Source of the DNA: Pezizomycotina sp. ARF18
Taxonomy: Eukaryota; Ascomycota
Assembly: GCA_002224055.1 (NCBI GenBank)
Contig: AZLU01000310.1
Location: 1 to 38,031, forward strand
Direction of reading: 5' to 3'
Length of the DNA: 38,031 bases
The position numbers and the translations under genes are program-made. Each line of letters opens with the position of its first letter. The stretch's first letter is position 1. Below, one piece after another: positions 25,697 through 36,263 of this stretch. Under the pieces are notes generated by a model. That model searched no databases. It saw only the letters and a program-made list of their open reading frames with translations, and had not been told where the DNA came from.

Positions 25697-26599
25697 CGTG
25701 CGTATTCGAATTGGATTTTATGCTGCTTGTGCGTATAGAGGAATAAATATAAGAAGTATATTATATATTAAGTATATAGCAGTGTATTGATTTATATATA
25801 TATATTTTAGGACCGTTGTTTTTATTATTTATTTTATTTATTACTCTCGGAGGTTTTTGCGGCGCTTTTACTGGCGGCGGATTTAGAGACTTAAGAAGTA
25901 GTCTTGGCAGGGCAGGCGAGAGGGTGTCAAGAGGGTTGGCTTTCTCTCCAGATATGCTTAAGCTAGTATCAGGTAGTCTTACGCGGAGGTGGGGGAAGAG
26001 AGAAGGAAAAAAAAAAAATGGAGTATTTTTCATATTTTAATCTCACGAGAACGCTGCTGGGCTTTTGCTACTTTGCGGCTAGTAAATTGGCTTCGACGAC
26101 GATATACACAACGTTCGAGAACAAGAAATAAGAAAGGCCCTTGTTTCTGAGAGACAGAGAGAGAGAGTTCTGAAGAGCGAGCAACCAAACTTCTCAAATA
26201 CAAGCTACTCGGCTACAGGAAAAGAAAGAGAAAAAAAAAGGATGACTTTTAAGTAGTGAGTAAATGTTCAGTGGAATATATATTCTGAGTGTGCACTTGT
26301 ACATACTCCCTAACTTGGAAAAAGGGTGTCCATAACACGTATACATATCGCGATTTCCATTTCAGCCGTAATAGGGAAGTCCACACAGCGGAGGAAGAGC
26401 AACGCAAGAGAGAAAGGTGGAGAGAGAGACAGAAAAGGGATCGAGTACCATCGTTTCTCGTCCTCTTCCGCACTCCCTTTGCCCCCCTTTTCCCCTAAAA
26501 AGACTAGATCTAGAACCCTAAAGAAAAGAAGAAAAAAAAAAAAAAAAAGGGAAAAGGATAGAGGTGAGAGATAACGGTAAGGCCGCCGCTCGCCGAAAG

Positions 26600-26623
26600 C
26601 AGAGGTATGGGGGAATGCCTCTG
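26600..26623. other. Short hairpin CAGAGG...CCTCTG
   Basis: Nine-base arms (CAGAGGTAT and ATGCCTCTG, one mismatch) around a six-base purine loop. It has no T-run and no attached gene, so it is a structural curiosity only. Confidence 0.4.
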
Positions 26624-27004
26624 TTTCTCTCCGTCTGTCTCTGCTGTCTCTGCCCTCTGTATTTTTCCCCTTCGAGGTGTAGTGGTGGAATGTTTGAAAG
26701 TGCGCAAGAAGCACGACAGCGCATCCGCAGACTTGAATGGGAAAAAAAAAAGAAAAGAAAAAAAAAGTTTACTGTTATTCACACTTTTGACAACAAATAA
26801 TGAAATCGAACCCTTCTTAATAACGTACGGAAACAAATTTATTTGTTTAAGTATTATATTTTAGTTTTCCGTAGATACTTGTATATATTCTTTTCATTAC
26901 TACTCTCTAAGGAGGTATTAGTTTTAGGTGCAGCAGCAGCAGTAGTAGGAGGAGGAGAAACGGAAGTCTATTGCGGTGGAATTGTACACTTCCTGTTATC
27001 CTTT

Positions 27005-27006
27005 CC

Positions 27007-27049
<43 letters not shown>

Positions 27050-27052
27050 GGG
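27005..27052. repeat. CCC-T26-A16-GGG palindromic tract
   Basis: A 26-base T run joins directly to a 16-base A run, with CCC before and GGG after, so the outer bases also pair. It could form a long A:T hairpin or cruciform, or mark an assembly artefact. Similar T-to-A junctions occur at 20198-20239 and 31375-31402. Confidence 0.8.
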
Positions 27053-27859
27053 AAAAGGAAAAAGAAAAGAAAAAATTTTTTAAAGAAAATCTTGGGGAAT
27101 AATAATAATACTCGAAATACCATTGCTCCTTTGTATCGAAGAAACATTGCCAGCTGTTTTCTCCTGACTTCTCTCTCCTCTCTCTTTTTTTCTTCCCGCC
27201 TCCTCTACTTGACGATCATAGTAACAATAAAAACCCACCTTGGAGGGAGTTATTTCTGTTTTCGCCGCTACCTCGTTCTACCTCATTAACTAGTTCATAA
27301 TAGTAGGAGCTGTAGCAATAGCTGTTATTTGATACTAACAAAAAAAAAATTTTTTTTATTATTACTTATATATTTCTTCTGTCAATACCCTGGTCATTTG
27401 ATTTCCTCCAGGCCTGCTTATTGCCCTTTTTTTTTTTTTTTTTTTTTTTCCTCTTATACCTGTTCTGATGAACTAGAGACGAAAACCCACCCCCAGCACA
27501 TATATTCTCTTTTAAATACTTCCACGAAAAAGACAGGAGACGCGGATAACATTCCAAGCAAGCTTGACCAACAGCACCCAACTACAGCTTTACTTCTGAC
27601 GACTGGTACTCTATTCCATACTCGCTATCCTCCTTATTTTGCTCTCCTGCGGCTTCCAACAGCAAGCGTGCAGCAGCGAAGGTCACTACTTATCTGGAAA
27701 AGAAAAGAGGGAAAGAAAGGGAAAAAATTAGAGAAAATACCCCTCTCAGAAAGGAGGAGTAAATCGAGTAAAATAAATAAAAAGAAGAAAAAAGGAATTA
27801 AGACCGCGTCTGTATTCAGATAAGAACCAATCCTTCTGTAAACTCGAAGGTGCAAGTAG

Positions 27860-30491
27860 ATGGCGTCGCGCTATGAAGCTCGCTCCACCCGGGGGCACAC
27901 GTACGGCAAGGCGGAATTCTAGAGGTTACGGATCCCGAGACGCTCTACACGAAGCAAAACCAAATAGGTAAATTATCCAGCGACACCTGCTCATGGCAGA
28001 GTAAACAGGAATTCTAACGAGGGAAATGACATAAAAAACCAAAAGGCGGTGGAAGTTTTGGGAAGGTATACAAAGGGTTGGTTTCTCCCTTCACCCCCAC
28101 TCATCAATAAGTTTGCAGAGCCTCCTCATTACTCGTTCTTTCGTCGCCATATCGTTTCTTTGATTTATTCTATTTTTTTTATCTCTCTCATTACTGTTTC
28201 GGCCCATTCGAATGGATATATATATAAAGACGGGAGGGTCATTGAGCTGCTCGGTCGTAATGATTAAATTGCTACAAATCTCTAGTTAGATAAGCGCACA
28301 GGTCAGTCGGTCGCGATCAAGATTATCGATGTTGAAAACGCCGAGGATGAGGTCGACGACATTATCCAAGAGATCAACATACTGGCCGAGCTCAACTCGC
28401 CGTACGTTACAAAGTACTATGGATCGTATCTGAGAGGTTCCCACCTGTGGATCGTAATGGAGTTCTGCTCCGGGGAAGTTGTGCGGACCTCATGAAACCT
28501 GGTCTCATACCGAAGACTATATCACGATTATCAGGAGCTACTTATGGGCTTGGAGTACCTCCATAGCGATAACAAGCTTCATAGAGATATAAAAGGTAAG
28601 ACTCGTTCCTTTCTAAACGGTCTTTTCGGGCCTTTTGGAACCCCACCCTTTTTTTTTTTTCTCTTCTTCTTTCTTCTCTCTCACTTTTTTTCTCATTCGA
28701 ACCCCGTCATGGAGAGGGGGCAAGATGGGTTTAGATCCACTGACAATAATTTTCAATGTTATTCGTTTCTTTTGTGTAGCTGCAAATGTTCTCCTTGGCG
28801 CAAACGGGCAGGTGAAGCTAGCAGATTTCGGCGTTTCTGGACAGCTATCCGCAACAATGACAAAGAAGAACACATTCGTAGGAACACCATTTTGGATGGC
28901 GCCAGAGGTTATCAAGCAATCTGGATATGACCAGAAGGCGGACATTGGTCGCTCGGTATTATGCTCTGGAACTAGCCAAAGGCGAACCCCCTACGCTGAT
29001 ATCCATCCTATGAAAGTGCTATTTCTAATCCCAAGAATCCTCCTCCGACATTGGAAGGCAATTTCTCTAAGCTCTTCAAGGAGTTCTGTGATCTTTGTTT
29101 GCAGAAGGATCCCAATCTGCGTCCTACTGCAAAGGAATTGTTACGCCACCCTTTTGTCAAACGGGCTAAGAAGACCACATACCTAACCGAACTAATTGAG
29201 CGGCACGAGCGCTGGCTTATTGAGCATCCGGGTGGCAGCAGCGATGACAGTGACGATGAAGATAAACTTGACGAGATGATGCAGGTACACGATGACAAGG
29301 AAGACGAGCTCTGGGACTTTGGCACGGTTCGGCCAGCCGCTGGCAGGCGCACCGCTCCAACATCTCGTCAATGGCTACCGCTGCTGCTCAGCCCGCTACA
29401 TATGCATCGCCACCGAGTGCTGTTGGCCAAGAAGGCAGGAACGTGTCTCCAGTTCGACAACCAATGCAATACACCGCTCAGGGAGGGGACAGCGGCCAGA
29501 AGCCCAAAGAAGAATCGAATTCCCGTGATTCTGGTTATGGGTCTTTTGGGTTACCCAAAGCAGTACCGAAGCCGCCACAGCGGCAGCAGGCAACGTAGAC
29601 TCGCTTCACCCACGTCGCCTGCGCCGAAACGTAAGGGCAGTGACTTGCAAAGACCTAGCTACAATGAGAGATCAACGACGACGTTGATATGCAGCAAGAC
29701 TCATTAGTGCAAGACATTGGATGGATGAGACTCTCCAACCAACCTCCCGGCTTCTCTAGCCCACCGGCTACCAGCCACAACAACAGTAATTTCAACCAGG
29801 TCATGATGCTAGGCACGTGCAGGCGATTCAGCATCAGCAGCAACAATACGCTCATCAGCAGCAGCAGCAGCAATTTCAACAGCAGCATCATTTCCAGCAG
29901 CACCAAATGCACAACCAACAATTGCAAGCGCAGCAATTGCAGCAGCAGCAGCAGCAGCAGCAGCAAAAACCTCAGGACCGCCGACCCCATGGCATCAGCA
30001 CAGGAGATCTCAGCATCAACCTCTAACAGGGGGTTTGCCACCCCGGCCTCACGAACAGCCGGCCATTGCACAACAAAGCCTGCTAAGCAGGTCGGAAGAG
30101 CTCCTTCGGGGTCCCATCGGACTGATGCTCAAGTCACCGCTCTTGACGGTGTCATACTTCTGCATTGGAAGCGGCTTTACAGCGACGTGCATTTCATCTT
30201 CAATCACAAGCTCGGCGGTTATCGACTCTAATCAGCCTCCTGCAGTCCTAAGTGCGGCACAGCAAGTTTTAATGCAAAAGCAGCAGGGACAGGAACGCAT
30301 CAAGCGGTGGTAATCAAGATGGCGGGATATTCAAGGAGATTGAAGAGTGGATAATGCGGCTCCGGTTGGATGGTAGCGATGTTAATGGTTTCTTGGAGGG
30401 CTTCCTGGAAGAGGTTCTGGTTCGAGTGGACGCCGAGGAAGACGATCCGAAGGAAAAAGCGACCGCAGTCTGCCATAAGCGTGTCAGGTGA
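27860..30491 (+). CDS. Ste20-family germinal-centre kinase III (MST-1/Sid1-like)
   Basis: Cytoplasmic Ser/Thr kinase of the GCK-III group, whose fungal members act in septation and polarity (SIN/MOR) signalling; the exact orthologue is inferred. ATG 27860 starts MASRYEARSTRGHTYGKAEF, then LEVTDPETLYTKQNQI in the next frame. Introns are 27968-28045, 28077-28285 and 28596-28779. The glycine loop is GGGSFGKVYKG (28046-28076), followed by VAIKIIDVENAEDEVDDIIQ, LNSPYVTKYYGSYLRGSHLW, HRDIK (28580-28594), AANVLLGANGQVKLADFGVS (DFG 28824-28832) and GTPFWMAPEVIKQSGYDQKA. PYADIHPMKVLFLIP and PTAKELLRHPFVKRAKKTTY end the domain, followed by an acidic WLIEHPGGSSDDSDDEDK linker. After a Ser/Pro region comes a Gln/His-rich stretch (about 29817-29970). 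The family C-terminus VNGFLEGFLEEVLVRVDAEE ends at TGA 30489-30491. Breaks include ATTTGG read as ATTGG near 28945 and a lost base near 29350. Confidence 0.92.
29825..29970 (+). repeat. CAG/CAA trinucleotide tract encoding poly-Gln/His
   Basis: Imperfect CAG/CAA repeats in the linker of the GCK-III kinase, with the longest pure CAG-type run at about 29937-29966. Translation in the matching frame is almost entirely Gln with His, Phe and Met. Such tracts usually vary in length between strains. Confidence 0.8.
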
Positions 30492-31808
30492 AGCCTTCGT
30501 TACCCACCTTGCAAATACAACATGAGAGTTCGAATTCAGCAATACTGAGCGCCCTATACTCTGTCCTGAATTACTTTCCCGCTCTTCGACCATTGCTTTC
30601 TTTTTTTTCTTTTTTTTTTTAATCATGATCTGGTCGAAATTCCTGGAAGATGCATCTCTCCTTTACTAACGTCCTTTCTATCATATTGCTTTTTCGCTCT
30701 TTGAGTTTCTTCGATCAGGAGATATTACGAATTTGATGAAAGAGCGGTTATATGATGTATAAAGAGCTCATGAAAAAGAAACGAAGCCCGTCACGAGTAC
30801 GACCACCCAACCACGACACATTAGTTTAGAGGATTTTTTTCTCGACGATTGTATGACTTAGGGACTTTCAATGACATACATATATTCGATACATATACTT
30901 TACCCATATATACTCTAGTAGGGATTCAATAACTCGCTCCCTTTCGTCGTTAATCCCCCTGCTTGAGCGCCTGTGATTAGCTTTGTATTCTTCGATAAAG
31001 ATTTCTGACTCCTTATTGTTTATACCACTATCTCTTTTTCCTCCTCTTTTTTTTTTTTTTGGTTTTCTTCCTTTTAGTCCACTTTTCTTCTCGTTGCCAA
31101 GGAGATATAATACGGGATAGAGTTCTAGAAGTTTCCAGAGACGTGATACCTAATTTTTAGTATAGTACAAAGCGTTTCTTGCACATTCTGAATAGCGATA
31201 TTAAAAAAAAAGAAAAGAAAAAAAGAAAAGAAAAGAAACAGTTTTTTCTTCTTCTTTAGATTGAAGACCGATAGTGCTCGTAAATATTGTTCTTTTTAGC
31301 CGAAACATTTCCGATGACAGCGCCTTGATAATACTACTTAAGTTACTGGTACACCGAACATTCTGGAGGATCCCTTTTTTTTTTTTTTAAAAAAAAAAAA
31401 AAGAAAGACAGAAAGATGAAAAAGGGAACTTAAGCCAGAAGAAATATCGATATCACGGGGAACAACTGCTTACAATCCACAATTCTCCTCGATTATAGCT
31501 TCTAGGTCTCCAGCCAGGCCTGCCCGGACAGTGCACGTTTGTCGGCATTTCGCACATTCGGAAGTTCAGAATGCCCTGGGTTTGTTCTACCCTTATTTTA
31601 GCTTCCAGGGTAACCATCCAATCTCCGCGATGCGATGCAAACGTCAACTTACATACCGTGCCAGAAATGTTGACGATTCATACTTTACGGATCAAATCGA
31701 ATGAGCCCATATTCTTCGTCTCATAAACTTCGAAGGTGCAGGGGAGAAAATCACAGATAATAAATTTAGCATCTAAGTAAATTAGCAGTAGCAATTACTA
31801 TACGCGTA
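30492..31808. other. Intergenic region up to the transposon insertion
   Basis: 3' region of the GCK-III gene. It is low complexity, with T/A tracts (30601-30620, 31048-31061, T14A14 at 31375-31402) and A/G-rich sequence at about 31203-31240. A more balanced patch at 31440-31660 contains a 64-codon minus-strand frame (31647-31453) that I do not recognise. No RNA gene seen. Confidence 0.5.
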
Positions 31809-31872
31809 CAGGTGGTAACCAACGTATAGTGCACAAACTTCAACTCCAAGTTGGGATATCGTCAGAACCCCC
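31809..31872 (+). repeat. Left terminal inverted repeat of the Tc1/mariner element
   Basis: About 64 bases matching the reverse complement of 33187-33250 with three mismatches, all transitions. It keeps CpA/TpG-containing words such as GTGCACAAAC, which the interior has lost. Confidence 0.95.
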
Positions 31873-32029
31873 AAAATTCAAAATTAATGACAAATAATGG
31901 CCTGCCATTATATAATTAACAAATAATTAAATTATTATTTTTTATTGTGTAAAGCCCTAAAATTAATATTTTATAGGGTATCCACGTTAATAAATAACAG
32001 CTGTCAACCGCTTTATATCGACCTAATAA

Positions 32030-33100
32030 AAAGATTAAAGTCTCTAGCTTTAAGCTATCCTATAGCTGCTACACCTAGCTCCTAAGCTCCTCTTTACTAG
32101 TCGCCTTACGCGGCAATACATTAAGACGTTCCTTTATTAAGGCCTAGACGTTCTCTATACAGTTTAAATCGGGTAAGCAGGCGGGTAGTTCTACTATTTT
32201 ATACTAAGATTAGCCCTTAATTTTACTAGCTTTTTTACTATAAACCGCCGTATTATCCTCGACGATAAACTAATTTTAATTAGGATAGCGACGCTTTAAT
32301 CTTATAATAAACCTCTTAAGCCGCCCTTAAAATTTTCTACTTATAGACGGCGCTTATAATTTTATCTTTAGAAAAAATAACTAACTTACTCTTATTATTA
32401 ATCGCGATCCTACTCTATACTATTAAACTAAAGCGGCTACTTCTAAAAGTAGCGAACATATTTTAGCTCGTAGGCCGTCCTTAAATAACGCTAGAATACG
32501 GCGTACTTTATTACTTAAAGTAGAGTAAAATAAAGCTCGTTAATATAATTTCCGTTATTAAAGTCTATATTTTTATTATTTAAGCGTATTTATTCTTTTA
32601 TCGCGGTAATTTTACTTGGTAAAGACGCTATAACGGGCTTAACGTTAAGAGATTCCTATTTTAATAAAGTTTCCGTCGAATTATTAATTTAGACGTATAG
32701 GGTTAAGTAAGATTTTAATTATTAAGACGAGTAATCTTATTAAGAGTAGCGAAGCGATACTAAAGAGCGATAGCGCAGAGTCAAATCTAGCTTATTTAAG
32801 TTAAGAATTATATTACTCCGGTATAATCTAATTAAGGGTTAGTTAGTTCTTTTAAAAATTTATAGATAGATCTAATGGGGGTACGTTCTTAAAGTAAAAT
32901 AAAAAAAACTAGGTAATTAGTATATAATAAGTTATATAGAGGCTCTCTTATAAGAGTATAATATTATCTTATATTAGCCTACTATATTAATTAAGAGAGA
33001 GTATCTAAGAAGCTAAGTTAAGCTTTTATGTTAGAGGCTAAAGCTATCGATATTAAATTTTAATATATTTATTTTTATGTGTTATTTTTAAATCGTAATA
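32030..33100 (-). pseudogene. Degenerate Tc1-like transposase
   Basis: Decayed coding remnant inside the transposon. The catalytic core is readable on the minus strand as EDN...PDLN..IEN, but stop codons interrupt it (two TAA/TAG codons lie between the last Asp and the PDLN motif). Upstream DNA-binding sequence (about 32600-33000) is too mutated to read. It is unrelated to the neighbouring genes. Confidence 0.9.
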
Positions 33101-33186
33101 TTAATAAAAGGGCCATATTATATTTTTAAAATATTATATTTAATTATTATATTGATATCTGTTATTTACTATAATTTTAAGAATTT

Positions 33187-33250
33187 AGGGGTTCTGACGA
33201 TATCCTAACTTGGAGTTAAAGTTTGTGCACTATACGTTGGTCACCACCTG
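33187..33250 (-). repeat. Right terminal inverted repeat of the Tc1/mariner element
   Basis: Reverse-complement partner of 31809-31872. At the second and third mismatches this copy carries the RIP-type product (T for C, A for G); at the first, the left copy does. Confidence 0.95.
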
Positions 33251-33252
33251 TA

Positions 33253-34115
33253 CTTGACTTGTTAGCTTAGTTAGTCTGTTGGAGATCGGGCCTGTTTTTT
33301 CTCGCCTCTACCTAATACTTTTTCGGATGGAGAATGCGCAAGGGACATTGCCCATCTCTCTCTCCATTCTCAGTTCAAAAGGCCTTTGTTTTGTTCATCA
33401 AACAATGGCCTTTGGTCATCCCTTGCTTCGCTGGGTATCTCACCAACCAACGCGGTCCATAGTACGCTGCTCAGCACCTAACTCTTTGGCCAGATACCCG
33501 CTGCTACTTTAAGCTATGCTTCTATTTTACTACTACTGTGAAGCAAACACAACACTGCAGTCCATTTCGTGGGAATGCGCACATCACTATCCTGGGCGAG
33601 ATATGCGTGATATATCACTGGCTATGGAATAGAGAACGTTCATTCCAGCTCGAGGATTCCGGCTATGCCAAATTCATTAAGGTGAAGAAGGGGAGGGAGA
33701 AGAGGTCGGCGCTTTCAAAGGAAAGAGGGAGTAACAGCCCTATGCGTAGTACGAAAGAAAGGAAAGAACTTCTTCTGCAGTGTACTGCCTCTAGAGCGCC
33801 CAGAAGGAAGAAGGCATCGAAGGGACATATAAGGGCTGCCCAGCTCCGATGTCCTCTAGCTTTTTTTCTTCTCTCAGACATCAAACAACGATATCTTCAG
33901 CTTTCTTTTCTCTTCCATCGATTTGACAACTTGTCTAACTCAGACACACACACTCCTTTAGAACGACATTCGCTCTTTTCTAGTCACTCATTACACGAAT
34001 ATCTTCTTCCTTTTTCCCCCCATTTTTTTCTTTAACGACGCATCCTTCAAGAATAACAAAACTGCATCCTAGGGAATCATTGTTACTCAGAAGTCTAATC
34101 ATAAAATAAGTCAGA
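33253..34115. promoter_or_regulatory. Upstream region of the wall-protein gene
   Basis: No conserved coding sequence. A TATAAG at about 33828-33833 lies 283 bases before the ATG. It is followed by a pyrimidine-rich stretch (33866-33920, 33965-34035) and a likely leader rich in A and C, the layout of a strongly expressed fungal promoter with a long 5' UTR. The transcription start is inferred. Confidence 0.4.
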
Positions 34116-34889
34116 ATGGTTCACTACAAGAGCTCCGCTGCCGCCGCCGTTGCTTCTGCCGGCTCGTCGCCGCTCAGAACAACACGATCATCAATAACAA
34201 CAACATCAACATCCAGGTCAACAACTTCAACTTTGACTACACCACTGTTATCCCTCAGCTCTGCCCACCGGCTGGCAGGACCAACTTACACCCATCCACC
34301 AGGCCTGCCCTACGCATGCGGTCAGCCCGACATCCCGCTTGGTTGGATGTTGTCACTACCAGTGCAACCACTGCGGTCCCGAGCCCACCGTTGTCACCGT
34401 GACCACCTGCCCGTATCTCGCGGCTACCGCCACACCCGAACCGCAGGAGATCTGCGACGACTGCCACCTCAACGTCGTCGAGTACTGCCCGCCGACCCCT
34501 GAGGACTGCCACGATTGCGCCCCATCGTTGTGACTTGCGCTACCGTCATCTCGACCCCGATCACCTGCCCTACCCGCCACGGGATACAACGAGCAACCTT
34601 CGAGGATTGCGAGGAGGAGAGCCCATCGCCCTCCCCGGCGGGTCCCTGGCCCAGCCAGCTGGTGGTTACTCCTCCCCGGCTTCCGCTCCGCTTCCTCCCC
34701 GGCCGCGCCCTCCGCAGAGGAGTGCGACGAAGAGTGCCACGCTGCCAAGCCCGCCGGAGGTCCCTCCAACGCCCCCTCCCCGAACAGGCACCAGGACCTG
34801 CTCCTTACACCGCCGGTGCCGATAGAGCTATCGCTGGAGCCGCTACCCTCCTTGTTGGATGCGCTCTCGCTATCTCTGGTCTTCTGTAA
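34116..34889 (+). CDS. GPI-anchored secreted cell-wall protein, Asn/Cys/Pro-rich
   Basis: Predicted cell-surface protein without enzymatic motifs. ATG 34116 gives MVHYKSSAAAAVASA followed, after one lost base, by LVAAQ, a plausible signal peptide. Next is an Asn-rich segment (NNTIINNNNINIQVNNFNF, about 34175-34235) and YTTVIPQLCPPAG. A Cys-rich region follows (about 34340-34530) with TVVTVTTCPYLAAT, ICDDCHLNVVEYCPP and DCHDCAP, then VVTCATVISTPITCP. A Pro/Ser-rich stalk leads to APAPYTAGADRAIAGAATLL and a hydrophobic end LVGCALAISGLL, stopping at TAA 34887-34889: a typical GPI-anchor signal. Frame shifts at about 34155, 34270-34340, 34525 and 34600-34780 are required. I do not recognise a named family; the Thr-Val-Thr-Cys-Pro repeats resemble other fungal wall proteins. 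Confidence 0.72.
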
Positions 34890-36263
34890 AGAGACAGAAA
34901 CCAATATATACACCTTTTTGGCTCCAGATGCGGACAGTTTTCCTTTGATTACCCGTATGAACTTTTTCTCTTTCTTTTTAAATAAAGTCCCAGAAGATAT
35001 CTTTTCCGTTACCTTTTGTGACGTCTGGTGACGTCGCTTGTTGACATTGATATTCTGTTATAAACTACTTATGGTGAGGAGAGGAGGAAAAACTGGCTGC
35101 CAAAAAAGGGGAGACATCCATACTAATCTATTTATATATAAACAAATAAACAAACAAACATGAAAGACTGATCCTAAAGTTAACCCTTCTTTTTCTTCAG
35201 ACGCCTTTTTCCCTCTTCCTTTCATCTTTTTGCTTGTCAGTGTAATCATTTTCATTTTATGAAATAATAATAGTTCTTTTTCTTGTTTATCGTCGTTCTA
35301 TCCTTTTTATATAGAGTTATTATTAACTGTTAAATGAGCATAGCTATGTCTAATGAAAACTACAAAAATCAATTCAAATTAACTCTAGAAATCTCCCTCG
35401 CTTTGAACAAGAACCTGGAATCCCAAGATCGCGTGACTTGGCTTGAGCTTGACTGACACTAGGATTTGGGTATCCTGCGCAAATTTTTCTATGTAATATA
35501 TATTTCACCACACAGACTCATTGTTCAACTTCTACATCGATATCTGTAATAATATATAACCCAAATCGAAGGCAAGACTCACTTTATTCGCACACGGGTA
35601 TTTTATATACTTGCAAGTAGGACCAATTTAGTTTGAAGGCCCTAAGAAGAAAAGAAAGACAAAAAGCAGAGGCAGTAGCTTCCATAACGGTAGTATTACA
35701 TGAGACGAGTTTTTTTTTTTTTTTTTTTTTTTTTTTCCTTAATAGGACGGATAGTCTTTGTGAACAATGATCACCTTCCTTGGGACGGTGAAAAAAGGAA
35801 AGAAAAGAAAAGAGAAATATTTAGATATAGAGCGCAAGTATTCGAATTAGTGTCTCGTAACCTTACATTGCCATTATTGGTACATTAATAATCGTGAACA
35901 GGTAAAATAAATATAAACAAAGGGGACAAGAATGAATCCACAAGATGACAAGGCGACTCGTGGAGAAAGAAATCGTGAGGGAAAGATTGAAAGAAAATCA
36001 TTTCTATAAATTAGCCAGCGTGAATTAGGGGAAGAGTAGACTTTAAATGTTCGCAAACAAGTACTTGGTTTAATCCGCAGGAGTTTTGATAATCGTCCGA
36101 AAGGTTGGAACTCGTACATCCATATTCTTTCCCCAAAAAGTCCAACTAAAAGGAAAGGGAAAGGAAAGGAAAGGAAAGGAAAGGAAAGAACAGAAGAGAA
36201 AAAAGCAAAGCAAATCGAATCAAAGCGAAAAGGCCTAATATTTCTTTTATCTTTCCCATTATT
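34890..36263. other. Intergenic region between convergent genes
   Basis: 3' sequence of the wall protein and of the leftward RE-rich gene. No conserved coding sequence seen. It contains T27 at 35710-35736 and an AAAGG pentanucleotide array at about 36151-36186. A patch at 35385-35470 is more balanced but unrecognised. Confidence 0.5.
36151..36186. repeat. (AAAGG)n pentanucleotide microsatellite
   Basis: At least six near-perfect AAAGG units between convergent genes, preceded by related AAAGGG units. Confidence 0.85.

Larger units (their letters stand above)
25697..27859. other. Intergenic region, COX23-like to GCK-III kinase (divergent)
   Basis: A 2.2-kb spacer between divergent start codons, without recognisable coding sequence. 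It is low complexity: A-rich and T-rich runs, GA-rich stretches near 26155-26175 and 26400-26440, the T26A16 palindrome at 27005-27052 and T23 at 27427-27449. A short hairpin is at 26600-26623. It should hold both promoters and a long 5' UTR for the kinase. Confidence 0.5.
31809..33250 (-). mobile_element. Tc1/mariner transposon, complete ends, RIP-inactivated
   Basis: A 1,442-bp element flanked on both sides by TA (31807-31808 and 33251-33252), the Tc1/mariner target duplication. It has inverted repeats of about 64 bp starting CAGGTGGT. The minus strand carries transposase remnants in order: EDNTAVYSKKASK (about 32260-32220), LPACLPDLNCIEN (about 32190-32150) and LNVLPRKATSKEEL (about 32131-32090). 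These match the Tc1 family DDE core, with the last Asp and Glu 33 residues apart, close to DD34E. The interior is saturated with TpA and nearly lacks CpA and TpG, the mark of RIP; many in-frame stops result. It cannot encode an active enzyme. Confidence 0.94.

Noticed and set aside
26310-26864. Five overlapping frames of 68-134 codons on both strands
   Set aside because: All derive from A/G- or T/C-rich low-complexity DNA, with Phe or Lys/Arg runs, and none resembles a known protein.
27329-27823. 164-codon frame upstream of the GCK-III kinase
   Set aside because: Low-complexity (poly-Phe from poly-T, then Lys-rich), not in the frame of the kinase start and without conserved sequence; probably 5' UTR or promoter.
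31453-31647. 64-codon minus-strand frame beside the transposon
   Set aside because: No recognisable motif, no splice or promoter context, and a length expected by chance; left as unassigned spacer.
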